From Mya arenaria (lineage: Eukaryota; Mollusca; Bivalvia; Myida; Myidae): DNA of 64,000 nucleotides. The stretch lies in contig NC_069136.1 of the NCBI RefSeq assembly GCF_026914265.1, positions 53,251,381-53,315,380 on the forward strand, in the 5' to 3' direction. The translations under genes and the position numbers were made by a program. Of this stretch, positions 10,685 through 22,500 are shown piece after piece (the stretch's first letter is position 1; each line of letters opens with the position of its first letter). The notes below the pieces were generated by a model. The model was not told the DNA's origin and made no database searches. It saw only the letters and a program-made list of their open reading frames with translations.

Positions 10685-11395
10685 TAATTAAATGGCCCGA
10701 AATCTAGTCGTACGACCTTTGATAATATGGCCCGAAATTTGGTCGTACGATCGTTGATAATATGGCCCAAAATCTGGCCGTAGAATCGCTGATAATTACC
10801 AGAAATTCAGTCTTACGATCGTTCATAATATGACTAGAAATTTAGTCGTACGATCGTTGACAATATTACCAAACCTTTAGTCGTACGATCGTTGATTATA
10901 TTGCCCAAAATGTTGCCGTTAGGCCGTTGATAATATGCCCCCCAAATGTAGGCGTACGATCGTTGATAATATGGCCCGAAATCTATTCGTTCCATCGGCG
11001 GTAATATTGTCCAAAATGTGGTCATGCGAACGTTGATAATATGGCCCAAAATGTGGTCGTACTATCGTTCATAATATGCCCCAACATGTAGTCGTGCGAC
11101 TGTTGATAATTTTGCCTGGAATTTAGTCGTACGATCGGGAATAATATGGCCCTAAATCTAGCCGTACGATTGTTGATAATATGGCTATAAATCTGGTCGC
11201 GCGACCGTTGATAACATGGCCATAAATGTGGGTGTACGATCGTTTATAATATGGCCCAAAATCTAGTCGTACGATCGGAAATAATATTGCCCAAAATATG
11301 CTCGTGCAACCGATGATGATATGGCCCAAAATGTGGTCGTACGAGCGTTCAAATTATGGCCCAACTTTGGTCGTTTGATCATTGATGAAACGGAA
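10685..11395 (+). repeat. Degenerate tandem repeat, ~35-bp unit, ~20 copies
   Basis: The unit is roughly tcgtacgatcgttgataat followed by atggcccgaaatctag. Copies are considerably diverged, so the array is older than the others here. Most units keep the self-complementary core cgtacgatcg. The array ends within a few bases of the splice donor of small protein A exon 1 (minus strand, GT at 11402-11403). Confidence 0.8.
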
Positions 11396-11403
11396 GTACT
11401 TAC

Positions 11404-11581
11404 AGATACTTGAAGGTGGGTCCTCGACATATTGGGGTCTATATCTGATCCTAGGTCTGGTCTCATCAATCCTCACGGGAAGCATTCGTGTGGGATCATG
11501 AGGGTCGGGGACGTAGCCGGTCGATACCAGTAGCCATAGTGACACCGTCAAGGTTACAAACAGAACGATGGAAAACCTCAT
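11404..11581 (-). CDS. Signal/transmembrane small protein A, exon 1 (signal peptide and ectodomain)
   Basis: The minus-strand ATG at 11579-11581 starts MRFSIVLFVTLTVSLWLLVS, a strong signal peptide. A short proline- and arginine-rich region follows (RPRIRYRPQYVEDPPSSI). The exon is 178 nt, ends with a consensus donor (gtaagt) and leaves one base, phase 1, which matches the acceptor at 9289. Residues 1 to about 22 are signal, about 23-59 a polar ectodomain, and exon 2 gives the hydrophobic segment. Function is unknown; a tethered or processed small peptide precursor is possible. The start was preferred over an upstream in-frame GTG because it is the first ATG. Confidence 0.65.
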
Positions 11582-11734
11582 GGTCACCTGATGTATCCCC
11601 TTTCCTTCCCTGAATTGAATGAATGAAAGTTTGCATTCGTTTTATTTGGTTACGGCTGGTTAAAATAATAAGAATAAATGTGTACGTTTTATGTTCCCGT
11701 TCGGTGTGTGTTAGCCTCAAACTGGGGCTTTGTT

Positions 11735-12070
11735 CATTCGAAGCTCCTCGGCCATTGTTATCGAATGTAACCTCGGATGTATGCCTTTACATCAGTAGAG
11801 GTAGTCCGTAATATTTTTAATCATACCATAAATTAAATATAGTGGTTTAGCTTGTATTTATTGATCTAAGTTTAAATTGATTGCCAGTGATGAATATTAT
11901 TGCAAACATATTTAAGAGTCACAACAGTAAAGTCATTAAGTTGAACTGCTAAAATAAATTACTACGCGATCTTCTTGCAGCGGACTTACACATACTTATT
12001 TCTGAGTATATAAACCGTTTATATGCAACCGAGGTTGTTTTCGGTAAAAATGGCCGATGATGTTCGAATG
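11735..12070. mobile_element. Inverted-repeat element, ~340 bp, copy 1
   Basis: The ends are inverse copies: cattcgaagctcctcggcc at the left and its imperfect inverse ending in gttcgaatg at the right. A second full copy is at 31607-31930, with the same interior (gcaatcaatttaaactta in one orientation, taagtttaaattgattgcc in the other). A partial copy lies near 15437. It is a non-coding MITE-like family, immediately upstream of small protein A. Confidence 0.75.
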
Positions 12071-12121
12071 TATATTTAATATTTCTTGATTTGTCCCTGT
12101 TGTTTCCATTGTATTGTTAAC

Positions 12122-12413
12122 GGTGGTGTGTAAGCTTATTCATACTCACACTCGGGCCTTGCCCATTCGGATAGTGCTCCGGTAATATTGTTAGTCATTT
12201 TGGAGCATAGTGCATATACAGAATGTTACCCTAGTAAGAGCTACTTTGGTTCTTTAACGTGCACCAGTGTATAGCACTGTCACAAGGTGACCTCCGTTTA
12301 ACGTCCCTCCCGAAAGACGAATAGTATTTTTTGTAGTGATGCGGCGGTGAATCGAACCTGCGACCCCTGGATTGACAGTCAAGTGTTTTACTACTTAGAC
12401 CACGGATCAGCCA
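12122..12413 (-). mobile_element. tRNA-derived SINE
   Basis: On the minus strand it starts ggctgatccgtggtctaag and has a B box of the form ggttcgattcacc, i.e. a tRNA-like head. It is followed by a body containing gtgcaccagtg-like sequence on the plus strand. The body recurs without the head at 9919-10135. Non-autonomous retroelement. Confidence 0.75.
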
Positions 12414-12544
12414 CGAAACATGTATTATTAACAATGTGAACTGACAGGTAAAAGATACTCCCTGATGGAAAACATTTCTTATCTTTATTTTAAACAAACT
12501 ATTTGTATATTTTATGTATTCTATTTCGGTGTTTACAACTGTGT

Positions 12545-12825
12545 ATAAAGTGGCAGTGTTTTTTTTGTGTTAGAATGAGCCAATTTTTGCGTAAATATCT
12601 GCAAACTAATGATAAAAGACTGCTGACAAATCAGATCGCAGATTTTCTAACTAACGGTTTAAGAAAAACTCCATTAAACATCGATGTTTGAACTTAAATA
12701 TACAAATCTGCGATCTGATCTTTTGTCAGCAGTCTTATATCACTGTTTTCAAGCATTTTCGCATAAATTGGCTCTTTCCGAAAAAAAGAAAGGTCAACAA
12801 TTCAATCTGTGAGATTGCAGCTTAA
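12545..12825. mobile_element. TTAAAG-family inverted-repeat element, copy A (left end worn)
   Basis: The right end is the family end (caatctgtgag...gcagcttaa). The interior has the hallmark inverse pair: gactgctgacaaatcagatcgc at the left and gcgatctgatc...gtcagcagtc at the right. The left terminus is degraded. Better copies are at 30668, 46324 and 50934. Confidence 0.7.
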
Positions 12826-13170
12826 ATACAAACATGACAACATAATAACAACATAATGATATAAAACAACACTCCAACCATTGACGACTGTTTGCTGAAA
12901 TATTTTTTAAAAATATAAATCCATGTCATTTTCTTTAAGTCGGACATACATGAAGATGGTTCCCTCTGGGAAATATTAATATTTGATTATACGCGTTTTC
13001 GCCTTTGGTCATTTTTTCGACATTTTCAGTTCGGTAAGATTCAGCCTTAATGGACAAAGATGGATGATTTATGTTTGTGTTCAAATCGACAAAGTTAAAC
13101 ATTCACTTGAGTTTCAAAGCGGCGAATATATTTTAAAGTGTATCCCAAATATATATATTTAATAATATAT
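12826..13170. other. No feature recognised
   Basis: AT-rich spacer between an inverted-repeat element and the 5' broken end of a LINE. No exon or further repeat is evident. Confidence 0.35.
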
Positions 13171-13179
13171 TGAAACAAG

Positions 13180-14985
13180 GCTACTTCCCTAATCAATGGA
13201 CGGAAGGCTATATTATAACATTATTTAAGAAGGGTGACCAAAACCTCCCAGAAAATTACAGGGGAATTACCTTACTAAGTACTTTAGGGAAACTTTTTAC
13301 AAGAATAATAAGTAATCGTTTAAATACATAGGCCGAAAATTATTCCATTTATACTGAAGCGCAAGCAGGATTTAGGAAAAATATGGGAGCAGTTGACAAT
13401 ATCTATGTCCTTAATGGTGTCATTGAACATATTCTTAACCAAAATAAGTAACTGTATGTCTGCTAAGTAGATTTTACAAAGGCCTTTGACCTTTTGGTGA
13501 GAGGTAACATCTTCTACAAACTTATTTGATACGGAATACGTGGAAATATGATGAAAACAATATACTCGCTTTATAGTAATGTTAAATCAAGCATAAAGTT
13601 AAAAAATGAAGTAAGTGAGGCATTTGTCTCCTCACTTGATACAAGACAAGGGGACTGTTTATCCCCTTTATATTTTCCATGTACATTAACGATTTAGAGG
13701 AAGAATTTATACTCAAAGGTTTTCAGGGGATCAATTTAAATACATTAAAACTCTTGTTACTGCTTTACGCAGACGATATAGTGGTATTTGCAAATTTAGA
13801 AGTAGAACTGCAAAACGGACTAAATATTCTCAGAAATTACTGTCAAACCTGGAAACTGGTTGTAAATGTCAATAAAGCTATGGTCATGGTATTCCAAAAA
13901 GGCGGAAGATTACGAAATAATATCAAATTCTTTTACGGAGATTGTGAAATTGAGATTGTTAACAAATTCACGTATTTAGGAATCACATTCTCTACCGGAG
14001 TTGAGAGACTCTTCGAGAGCTTCCTCCTATGTATGATTCTCAAACTTTAACTTCCAACTATACCTAGATAATATCCAGAACAAACATCACAGGAACGCTC
14101 TATCAAGGCTTAGGTTATCTTCCCATAGACTCGAAATAGAAATGGGACGATGGCATAAACCACACATAACCCCAAGAAATGAAAGAAAATGTCAACTTTG
14201 TAACACTCTGGAGGACGAATTTCATTTTCTCTTAGAATGTCCTTTATATCATGAATTACGAAAATCATACATACGTCGATATTACTGGCGTCGCCCAAAT
14301 ATTATGAAATTCACTGAACTGCTTTCAACGCATAACATAAATACTATACGCAAATTATCGTGCTATCTATTTAAAAGTTTTAAAATATGACAAAATACAT
14401 ACTTTAATTAACACTTTTCTCCAAATGTAACATGTAAAGATATATCGGATATGATATGGATATCTTAAAAATTCCTCGAATAAGGCAATGCTTTTATAAA
14501 TCATTATTCAACCAAATTAACATTTTCACTTGTAAATTTATTGCTGAAAATAATATATATATTCAGTTGAAAATTGTATTGGATTGAATCATCTCACATT
14601 CAGTTTTTAATCGTTTTGAAAATATATATGTGTCTGATATAGAAATTGATGAAAATTGTAAGAAAAGTATTATCATTGTGCATACCGGAAATGTTTTATT
14701 CTCTATATTATCGTTTGAAATATGTATTACTCATGGGCTTTAAGCTTATAGTGAATAAACTATCTATCATATAGAAGCAAATAGTTGGTTAAGATAAACG
14801 CAGGCCAAACAAAATATTATGTTTGAATCCGGAGCCAATATCACAAAAATACTTACGTCAAATCTTATTCTCAATCTCAACTAATTTTATGTTCTATCTA
14901 TTTTTTGTTTGTATATGCTATTATGACGATAAGCTTGTTATGCTTAAGTCTAATAAATATTTTGTTCTGTTCTGTTCTGTTTAAA
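13180..14985 (+). pseudogene. Decayed non-LTR retrotransposon (LINE), 5'-truncated
   Basis: Translated in pieces this is a reverse transcriptase: KKGDQNLPENYRGITLL, then EAQAGFR and DFTKAFD, then TRQGDCLSPLYF, then after a frame change INDLEEEF and the catalytic YADDIVVF (13766-13789). Several in-frame stops (e.g. near 13330, 13448, 13466) and at least one frameshift inactivate it. After a deletion near 14000-14060 the C-terminal part continues (14142-14390) with CQLCNTLEDEFHFLLECPLY, a zinc-binding CxxC...H...C motif typical of many animal LINEs. The 3' end is a short tgttc repeat (about 14962-14980). Clade is uncertain, perhaps I/Jockey-like. Confidence 0.85.
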
Positions 14986-16550
14986 CCTTAAGTCAAGATT
15001 CCTATGGAAAAATATCTGAGTACAATTCAATGTTTTTAAACATTTATTCAAGTTATATTTTGCTCTAGATTTTTTTCTTTGAAAATTGAAGTTGAATTAT
15101 CAACACTTTCCTATACAAAGGTATGTTTTCAAAAAGTATAAAAACATGCAATATTTTTAATCATACCATGCTTTTATGTGGTTGAATGAGTTGAGTGTGA
15201 GAAAGAGATATTATTTGAGTAATTTAGTTGTATTTCGCCCAGACTGACCCTTAATTTTCCACGCCGACGCTCCTCTGTTTTTGTAATTCGTAATAGGAAC
15301 AACTCAGAGATGCGAGTTTGAATTGTACGGAAACCGCGAGTAAAATTCTTCAACAGTTAATGTGAATGAACGTCGGACAGTCCGGCAGTCGGACGTGTCC
15401 GGTATATTTCCAACATCTATTCGGGTCGGTCATAATCATTTGGAACACTTCGGCCATTTTCCATCGAACACAACTTCGGATGTATATGAACGGTTTACAA
15501 TGTCAGAAGTCTTATATTTAACTACGCTGCAAGTAGATCGCGTAGTAATTTCAATTTAGCAGTTCAGCTTAGTTACTATACTCTGTTTAATCTGAATTAT
15601 TTATGCTAAAAGCGGAAGTTCCATCCGGAAACTCCACAGAAAATGAGATCATACCCTAAAAAAATGGATATTAGTTGAGGTGTTTCACAACTTTCATCCA
15701 TCTTTACGCACTAGTTCAACTGTCATAACATCGGTGTCAACTTTCGTGAATGAGGATAAATTGAAATTACCACGCGATCTACTGCAACGTTTTTCTTTTG
15801 TTTATAAAAACAGTGTCAGACCTTTGAAAGCGGTTTTCAGCTGAAACGGTGCACTTTTATTAGCAAATAAGTTAGATATCCTGCAAAAACCGATCTCAGT
15901 GCAGACTACCCTATTCTTTACCGACATGTCACAGGAACCATACATTTTGTTTTATTTTACCTAAACAAGTATATATCTGACTGTAGATTTATCTGAAATA
16001 TGGCAAAAGAAAAAGAAATGCTAACGCTTCTGTTCTAGCATTTCATAGAAAATATCGCATCTGGGTCCATGCTTACGAATAGTCTCAAGTCCGGGTCTAG
16101 ACTCCCACTCCAGAAGCCATTTTTATGTAATAACAAAGACCCATATTTATTTAATGCGTTTTGCACAGATACAGGAATTGTACAGTTTCCAATAGTAACT
16201 ATTTCAGCAAATGCCATTACGAATGTTCAACTAAAAGGATAGTTACAATGAAATGAAGAATTGTAATCTTGCCATTTGCGTCTGAACTTAGACTGGAGAC
16301 TGTTCGTAATCATGGCCTCTGAGCAACTGTTACCTGCAGCTGAATCTCTTTAGCTTATACAAAACATTAACTTCAGCTCGATTTTGACTAAAGCTGTAAT
16401 AGAACCACGTTCGAGTCCCTTCGCTGGGTGTCCCGTACTTATGTCCTTCTTAAAAGGCCATTATAAAGTCTCCTTGGTTGGCAATGGGTGTTGCAGAGTG
16501 TAGGGTGCTACCTTTCAGGCGAAAGGCAGACACTAGACCATTCTCACTTT
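14986..16550. other. Intergenic sequence with a partial inverted-repeat element
   Basis: 15437-15560 matches the left part of the element at 31607-31930 (cttcggccatttt ... gtagatcgcgtag). An inverse of its interior (ccacgcgatctactgcaac) lies at about 15768-15786, so the element is rearranged. 16050-16320 has two fragments of the 73-bp repeat sequence at 4484. No gene is seen. Confidence 0.5.
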
Positions 16551-19500
16551 GACGAGGAGTGAACCCTTAATCTCGTGCATAGGAATCGGACACCTATACA
16601 TCGAGACCAGTCTCACGATCAAAGTGGTTGAACATACAGTCTCTTGAGTAGGAATCGGACACCTATACCACTAGACAAGTATCGCGATCAAAGAGGTTGA
16701 GCCCACAATCTCTTGAGTAGGAATCGGACACCTATACCACTAGACAAGTATCACGATCAAAGGGGTTGAACTCACAATCTCTTGAGTAGGAATCGGACAC
16801 CTATACCACTAGACAAGTATCACGATCAAAGGGGTTGAACCCACAATCTCTTGAGTAGGAATCGGACACCTATACCACTAGACAAGAATCACGATCAAAG
16901 GGGTTGAGCCCACAATCTGTTGACTTGGAGTCGGACACATATACCACTAGACAAGTATCACGATCAAAGAGGTTGAGCCCACAATCTGTTGACTTGGAGT
17001 CGGACACCTATACCACTAGACAAGTATCACGATCAAAGGGGTTGAGCCCACAATCTCTTGAGTAGGAATCGGACACCTATACCACTAGACAAGTATCGCG
17101 ATCAAAGGGGTTGAACCCACAATCTCTTGAGTAGGAATCGGACACCTATACCACTAGACAAGTATCACGATCAAAGGGGTTGAACTCACAATCTCTTGAG
17201 TAGGAATCGGACACATATACCACTAGACAAGTATCACGATCAAAGGGGTTGAACCCACAATCTCTTGAGTAGGAATCGGACACCTATACCACTAGACAAG
17301 TATCACGATCAAAGGGGTTGAACCCACAATCTCTTGAGTAGGAATCGGACACATATACCACTAGACAAGTATCGCGATCAAAGAGGTTGAGCCCACAATC
17401 TGTTGACTTGGAGTCGGACACCTATACCACTAGACAAGTATCACGATCAAAGTGGTTGAACATACAATCTCTTGAGTAGGAATCGGACACCTATACCACT
17501 AAACAAGTATCACGATCAAAGGGGTTGAACCCACAATCTCTTGAGTAGGAATCGGACACCTATACCACTAGACAAGTATCACGATCAAAGGGGTTGAACT
17601 CACAATCTCTTGAGTAGGAATCGGACACCTATACCACTAGACAAGTATCACGATCAAAGGGGTTGAACTCACAATCTCTTGAGTAGGAATCGGACACCTA
17701 TACCACTAGACAAGTATCACGATCAAAGGGGTTGAACTCACAATCTCTTGAGTAGGAATCGGACACCTATACCACTAGACAAGTATCACGATCAAAGGGG
17801 TTGAACCCACAATCTCTTGAGTAGGAATCGGACACCTATACCACTAGACAAGTATCACGATCAAAGGGGTTGAACTCACAATCTCTTGAGTAGGAATCGG
17901 ACACCTATACCACTAGACAAGTATCACGATCAAAGGGGTTGAGCCCACAATCTCTTGAGTAGGAATCGGACACCTATACCACTAGACAAGTATCACGATC
18001 AAAGGGGTTGAACCCACAATCTCTTGAGTAGGAATCGGACACCTATACCACTAGACAAGTATCACGATCAAAGGGGTTGAGCCCACAATCTCTTGAGTAG
18101 GAATCGGACACCTATACCACTAGACAAGTATCACGATCAAAGGGGTTGAACCCACAATCTCTTGAGTAGGAATCGGACACCTATACCACGAGACCAGTCT
18201 CACGATCAAAGTGGTTGAACATACAATCTCTTGAGTAGGAATCGGACACATATACCACGAGACCAGTCTCACGATCAAAGTGGTTGAACATACAATCTCT
18301 TGAGTAGGAATCGGACACATATACCACTAGACGAGTATCGCGATCAAAGGGGTTGAACCCACAATCTCTTGAGTAGGAATCGGACACCTATACCACTAAA
18401 CAAGTATCACGATCAAAGGGGTTGAACCCACAATCTCTTGAGTAGGAATCGGACACCTATACCACTAGACAAGTATCACGATCAAAGGGGTTGAACTCAC
18501 AATCTCTTGAGTAGGAATCGGACACTTATACCACTAGACAAGTATCACGATCAAAGGGGTTGAACTCACAATCTCTTGAGTAGGAATCGGACACCTATAC
18601 CACTAGACAAGTATCACGATCAAAGGGGTTGAACTCACAATCTCTTGAGTTGGAATCGGACACCTATACCACTAAACAAGTATCACGATCAAAGGGGTTG
18701 AACCCACAATCTCTTGAGTAGGAATCGGACACCTATACCACTAGACAAGTATCGCGATCAAAGGGGTTGAACTCACAATCTCTTGAGTTGGAATCGGACA
18801 CCTATACCACTAAACAAGTATCACGATCAAAGGGGTTGAACCCACAATCTCTTGAGTAGGAATCGGACACCTATACCACTAGACAAGTATCACGATCAAA
18901 GGGGTTGAACTCACAATCTCTTGAGTAGGAATCGGACACCTATACCACTAAACAAGTATCACGATCAAAGGGGTTGAACTCACAATCTCTTGAGTTGGAA
19001 TCGGACACCTATACCACTAAACAAGTATCACGATCAAAGGGGTTGAACCCACAATCTCTTGAGTAGGAATCGGACACCTATACCACTAGACAAGTATTGT
19101 GATCAAAGGGGTTGAACTCACAATCTCTTGAGTTGGAATCGGACACCTATACCACTAAACAAGTATCACGATCAAAGGGGTTGAACTCACAATCTCTTGA
19201 GTAGGAATCGGACACCTATACCACTAGACAAGTATCACGATCAAAGGGGTTGAACTCACAATCTCTTGAGTTGGAATCGGACACCTATACCACTAAACAA
19301 GTATCACGATCAAAGGGGTTGAACCCACAATCTCTTGAGTAGGAATCGGACACCTATACCACTAGACAAGTATCACGATCAAAGGGGTTTAACATACGAT
19401 CTCTTGAGTAGGAATCGGACACCTATACCACTAAACAAGTATCACGATCAAAGGGGTTGAACCCACAATCTCTTGAGTAGGAATCGGACACCTATACCAC

Positions 19501-22500
19501 TAGACAAGTATCGCGATCAAAGGGGTTGAACTCACAATCTCTTGAGTAGGAATCGGACACCTATACCACTAGACAAGTATCGCGATCAAAGGGGTTGAAC
19601 TCACAATCTCTTGAGTAGGAATCGGACACCTATACCACTAGACAAGTATCACGATCAAAGGGGTTGAACTCACAATCTCTTGAGTAGGAATCGGACACCT
19701 ATACCACTAGACAAGTATCACGATCAAAGGGGTTGAACTCACAATCTCTTGAGTAGGAATCGGACACCTATACCACTAGACAAGTATCACGATCAAAGGG
19801 GTTGAACTCACAATCTCTTGAGTAGGAATCGGACACCTATACCACTAGACAAGTATCGCGATCAAAGGGGTTGAACTCACAATCTCTTGAGTAGGAATCG
19901 GACACCTATACCACTAGACAAGTATCACGATCAAAGGGGTTGAACTCACAATCTCTTGAGTAGGAATCGGACACCTATACCACTAGACAAGTATCACGAT
20001 CAAAGGGGTTGAACTCACAATCTCTTGAGTTGGAATCGGACACCTATACCACTAGACAAGTATCACGATCAAAGGGGTTGAACTCACAATCTCTTGAGTA
20101 GGAATCGGACACCTATACCACTAGACAAGTATCGCGATCAAAGGGGTTGAACTCACAATCTCTTGAGTAGGAATCGGACACCTATACCACTAGACAAGTA
20201 TCACGATCAAAGGGGTTGAACTCACAATCTCTTGAGTAGGAATCGGACACCTATACCACTAGACAAGTATCGCGATCAAAGGGGTTGACGATCAACGGGG
20301 TTGACGATCAAAGGGGTTGAAGATCAAAGGGGTTGAACTCACAATCTCTTGAGTAGGAATCGGACACCTATACCACTAGACAAGTATCACGATCAAAGGG
20401 GTTGAACTCACAATCTCTTGAGTAGGAATCGGACACCTATACCACTAGACAAGTATCGCGATCAAAGGGGTTGAACTCACAATCTCTTGAGTTGGAGTCG
20501 GACACCTATACCACTAGACAAGTATCGCGATCAAAGGGGTTGAACTCACAATCTCTTGAGTAGGAATCGGACACCTATACCACTAGACAAGTATCACGAT
20601 CAAAGGGGTTGAACTCACAATCTCTTGAGTAGGAATCGGACACCTATACCACTAGACAAGTATCGCGATCAAAGGGGTTGAACTCACAATCTCTTGAGTA
20701 GGAATCGGACACCTATACCACTAGACAAGTATCACGATCAAAGGGGTTGAACTCACAATCTCTTGAGTAGGAATCGGACACCTATACCACTAGACAAGTA
20801 TCGCGATCAAAGGGGTTGAACTCACAATCTCTTGAGTAGGAATCGGACACCTATACCACTAGACAAGTATCACGATCAAAGGGGTTGAACTCACAATCTC
20901 TTGAGTAGGAATCGGACACCTATACCACTAGACAAGTATCGCGATCAAAGGGGTTGAACCCACAATCTCTTGAGTAGGAATCGGACACCTATACCACTAG
21001 ACAAGTATCACGATCAAAGAGGTTGAGCCCACAATCTGTTGACTTGGAGTCGGACACCTATACCACTAGACAAGTATCGCGATCAAAGGGGTTGAACTCA
21101 CAATCTCTTGAGTAGGAATCGGACACCTATACCACTAGACAAGTATCGCGATCAAAGGGGTTGAACTCACAATCTCTTGAGTAGGAATCGGACACCTATA
21201 CCACTAGACAAGTATCACGATCAAAGGGGTTTAACATACAATCTCTTGAGTAGGAATCGGACACCTATACCACTAGACAAGTATCACGATCAAAGGGGTT
21301 GAACTCACAATCTCTTGAGTAGGAATCGGACACCTATACCACTAGACAAGTATCGCGATCAAAGGGGTTGAACTCACAATCTCTTGAGTTGGAATCGGAC
21401 ACCTATACCACTAAACAAGTATCACGATCAAAGGGGTTGAACCCACAATCTCTTGAGTAGGAATCGGACACCTATACCACTAGACAAGTATCACGATCAA
21501 AGGGGTTGAACTCACAATCTCTTGAGTAGGAATCGGACACCTATACCACTAAACAAGTATCACGATCAAAGGGGTTGAACTCACAATCTCTTGAGTTGGA
21601 ATCGGACACCTATACCACTAAACAAGTATCACGATCAAAGGGGTTGAACCCACAATCTCTTGAGTAGGAATCGGACACCTATACCACTAGACAAGTATTG
21701 TGATCAAAGGGGTTGAACTCACAATCTCTTGAGTTGGAATCGGACACCTATACCACTAAACAAGTATCACGATCAAAGGGGTTGAACTCACAATCTCTTG
21801 AGTAGGAATCGGACACCTATACCACTAGACAAGTATCACGATCAAAGGGGTTGAACTCACAATCTCTTTAGTTGGAATCGGACACCTATACCACTAAACA
21901 AGTATCACGATCAAAGGGGTTGAACCCACAATCTCTTGAGTAGGAATCGGACACCTATACCACTAGACAAGTATCACGATCAAAGTGGTTGAACATACAA
22001 TCTCTTGAGTAGGAATCGGACACCTATACCACTAAACAAGTATCACGATCAAAGGGGTTGAACCCACAATCTCTTGAGTAGGAATCGGACACCTATACCA
22101 CTAGACAAGTATCGCGATCAAAGGGGTTGAACTCACAATCTCTTGAGTAGGAATCGGACACCTATACCACTAGACAAGTATCGCGATCAAAGGGGTTGAA
22201 CTCACAATCTCTTGAGTAGGAATCGGACACCTATACCACTAGACAAGTATCACGATCAAAGGGGTTGAACTCACAATCTCTTGAGTAGGAATCGGACACC
22301 TATACCACTAGACAAGTATCACGATCAAAGGGGTTGAACTCACAATCTCTTGAGTAGGAATCGGACACCTATACCACTAGACAAGTATCACGATCAAAGG
22401 GGTTGAACTCACAATCTCTTGAGTAGGAATCGGACACCTATACCACTAGACAAGTATCGCGATCAAAGGGGTTGAACTCACAATCTCTTGAGTAGGAATC

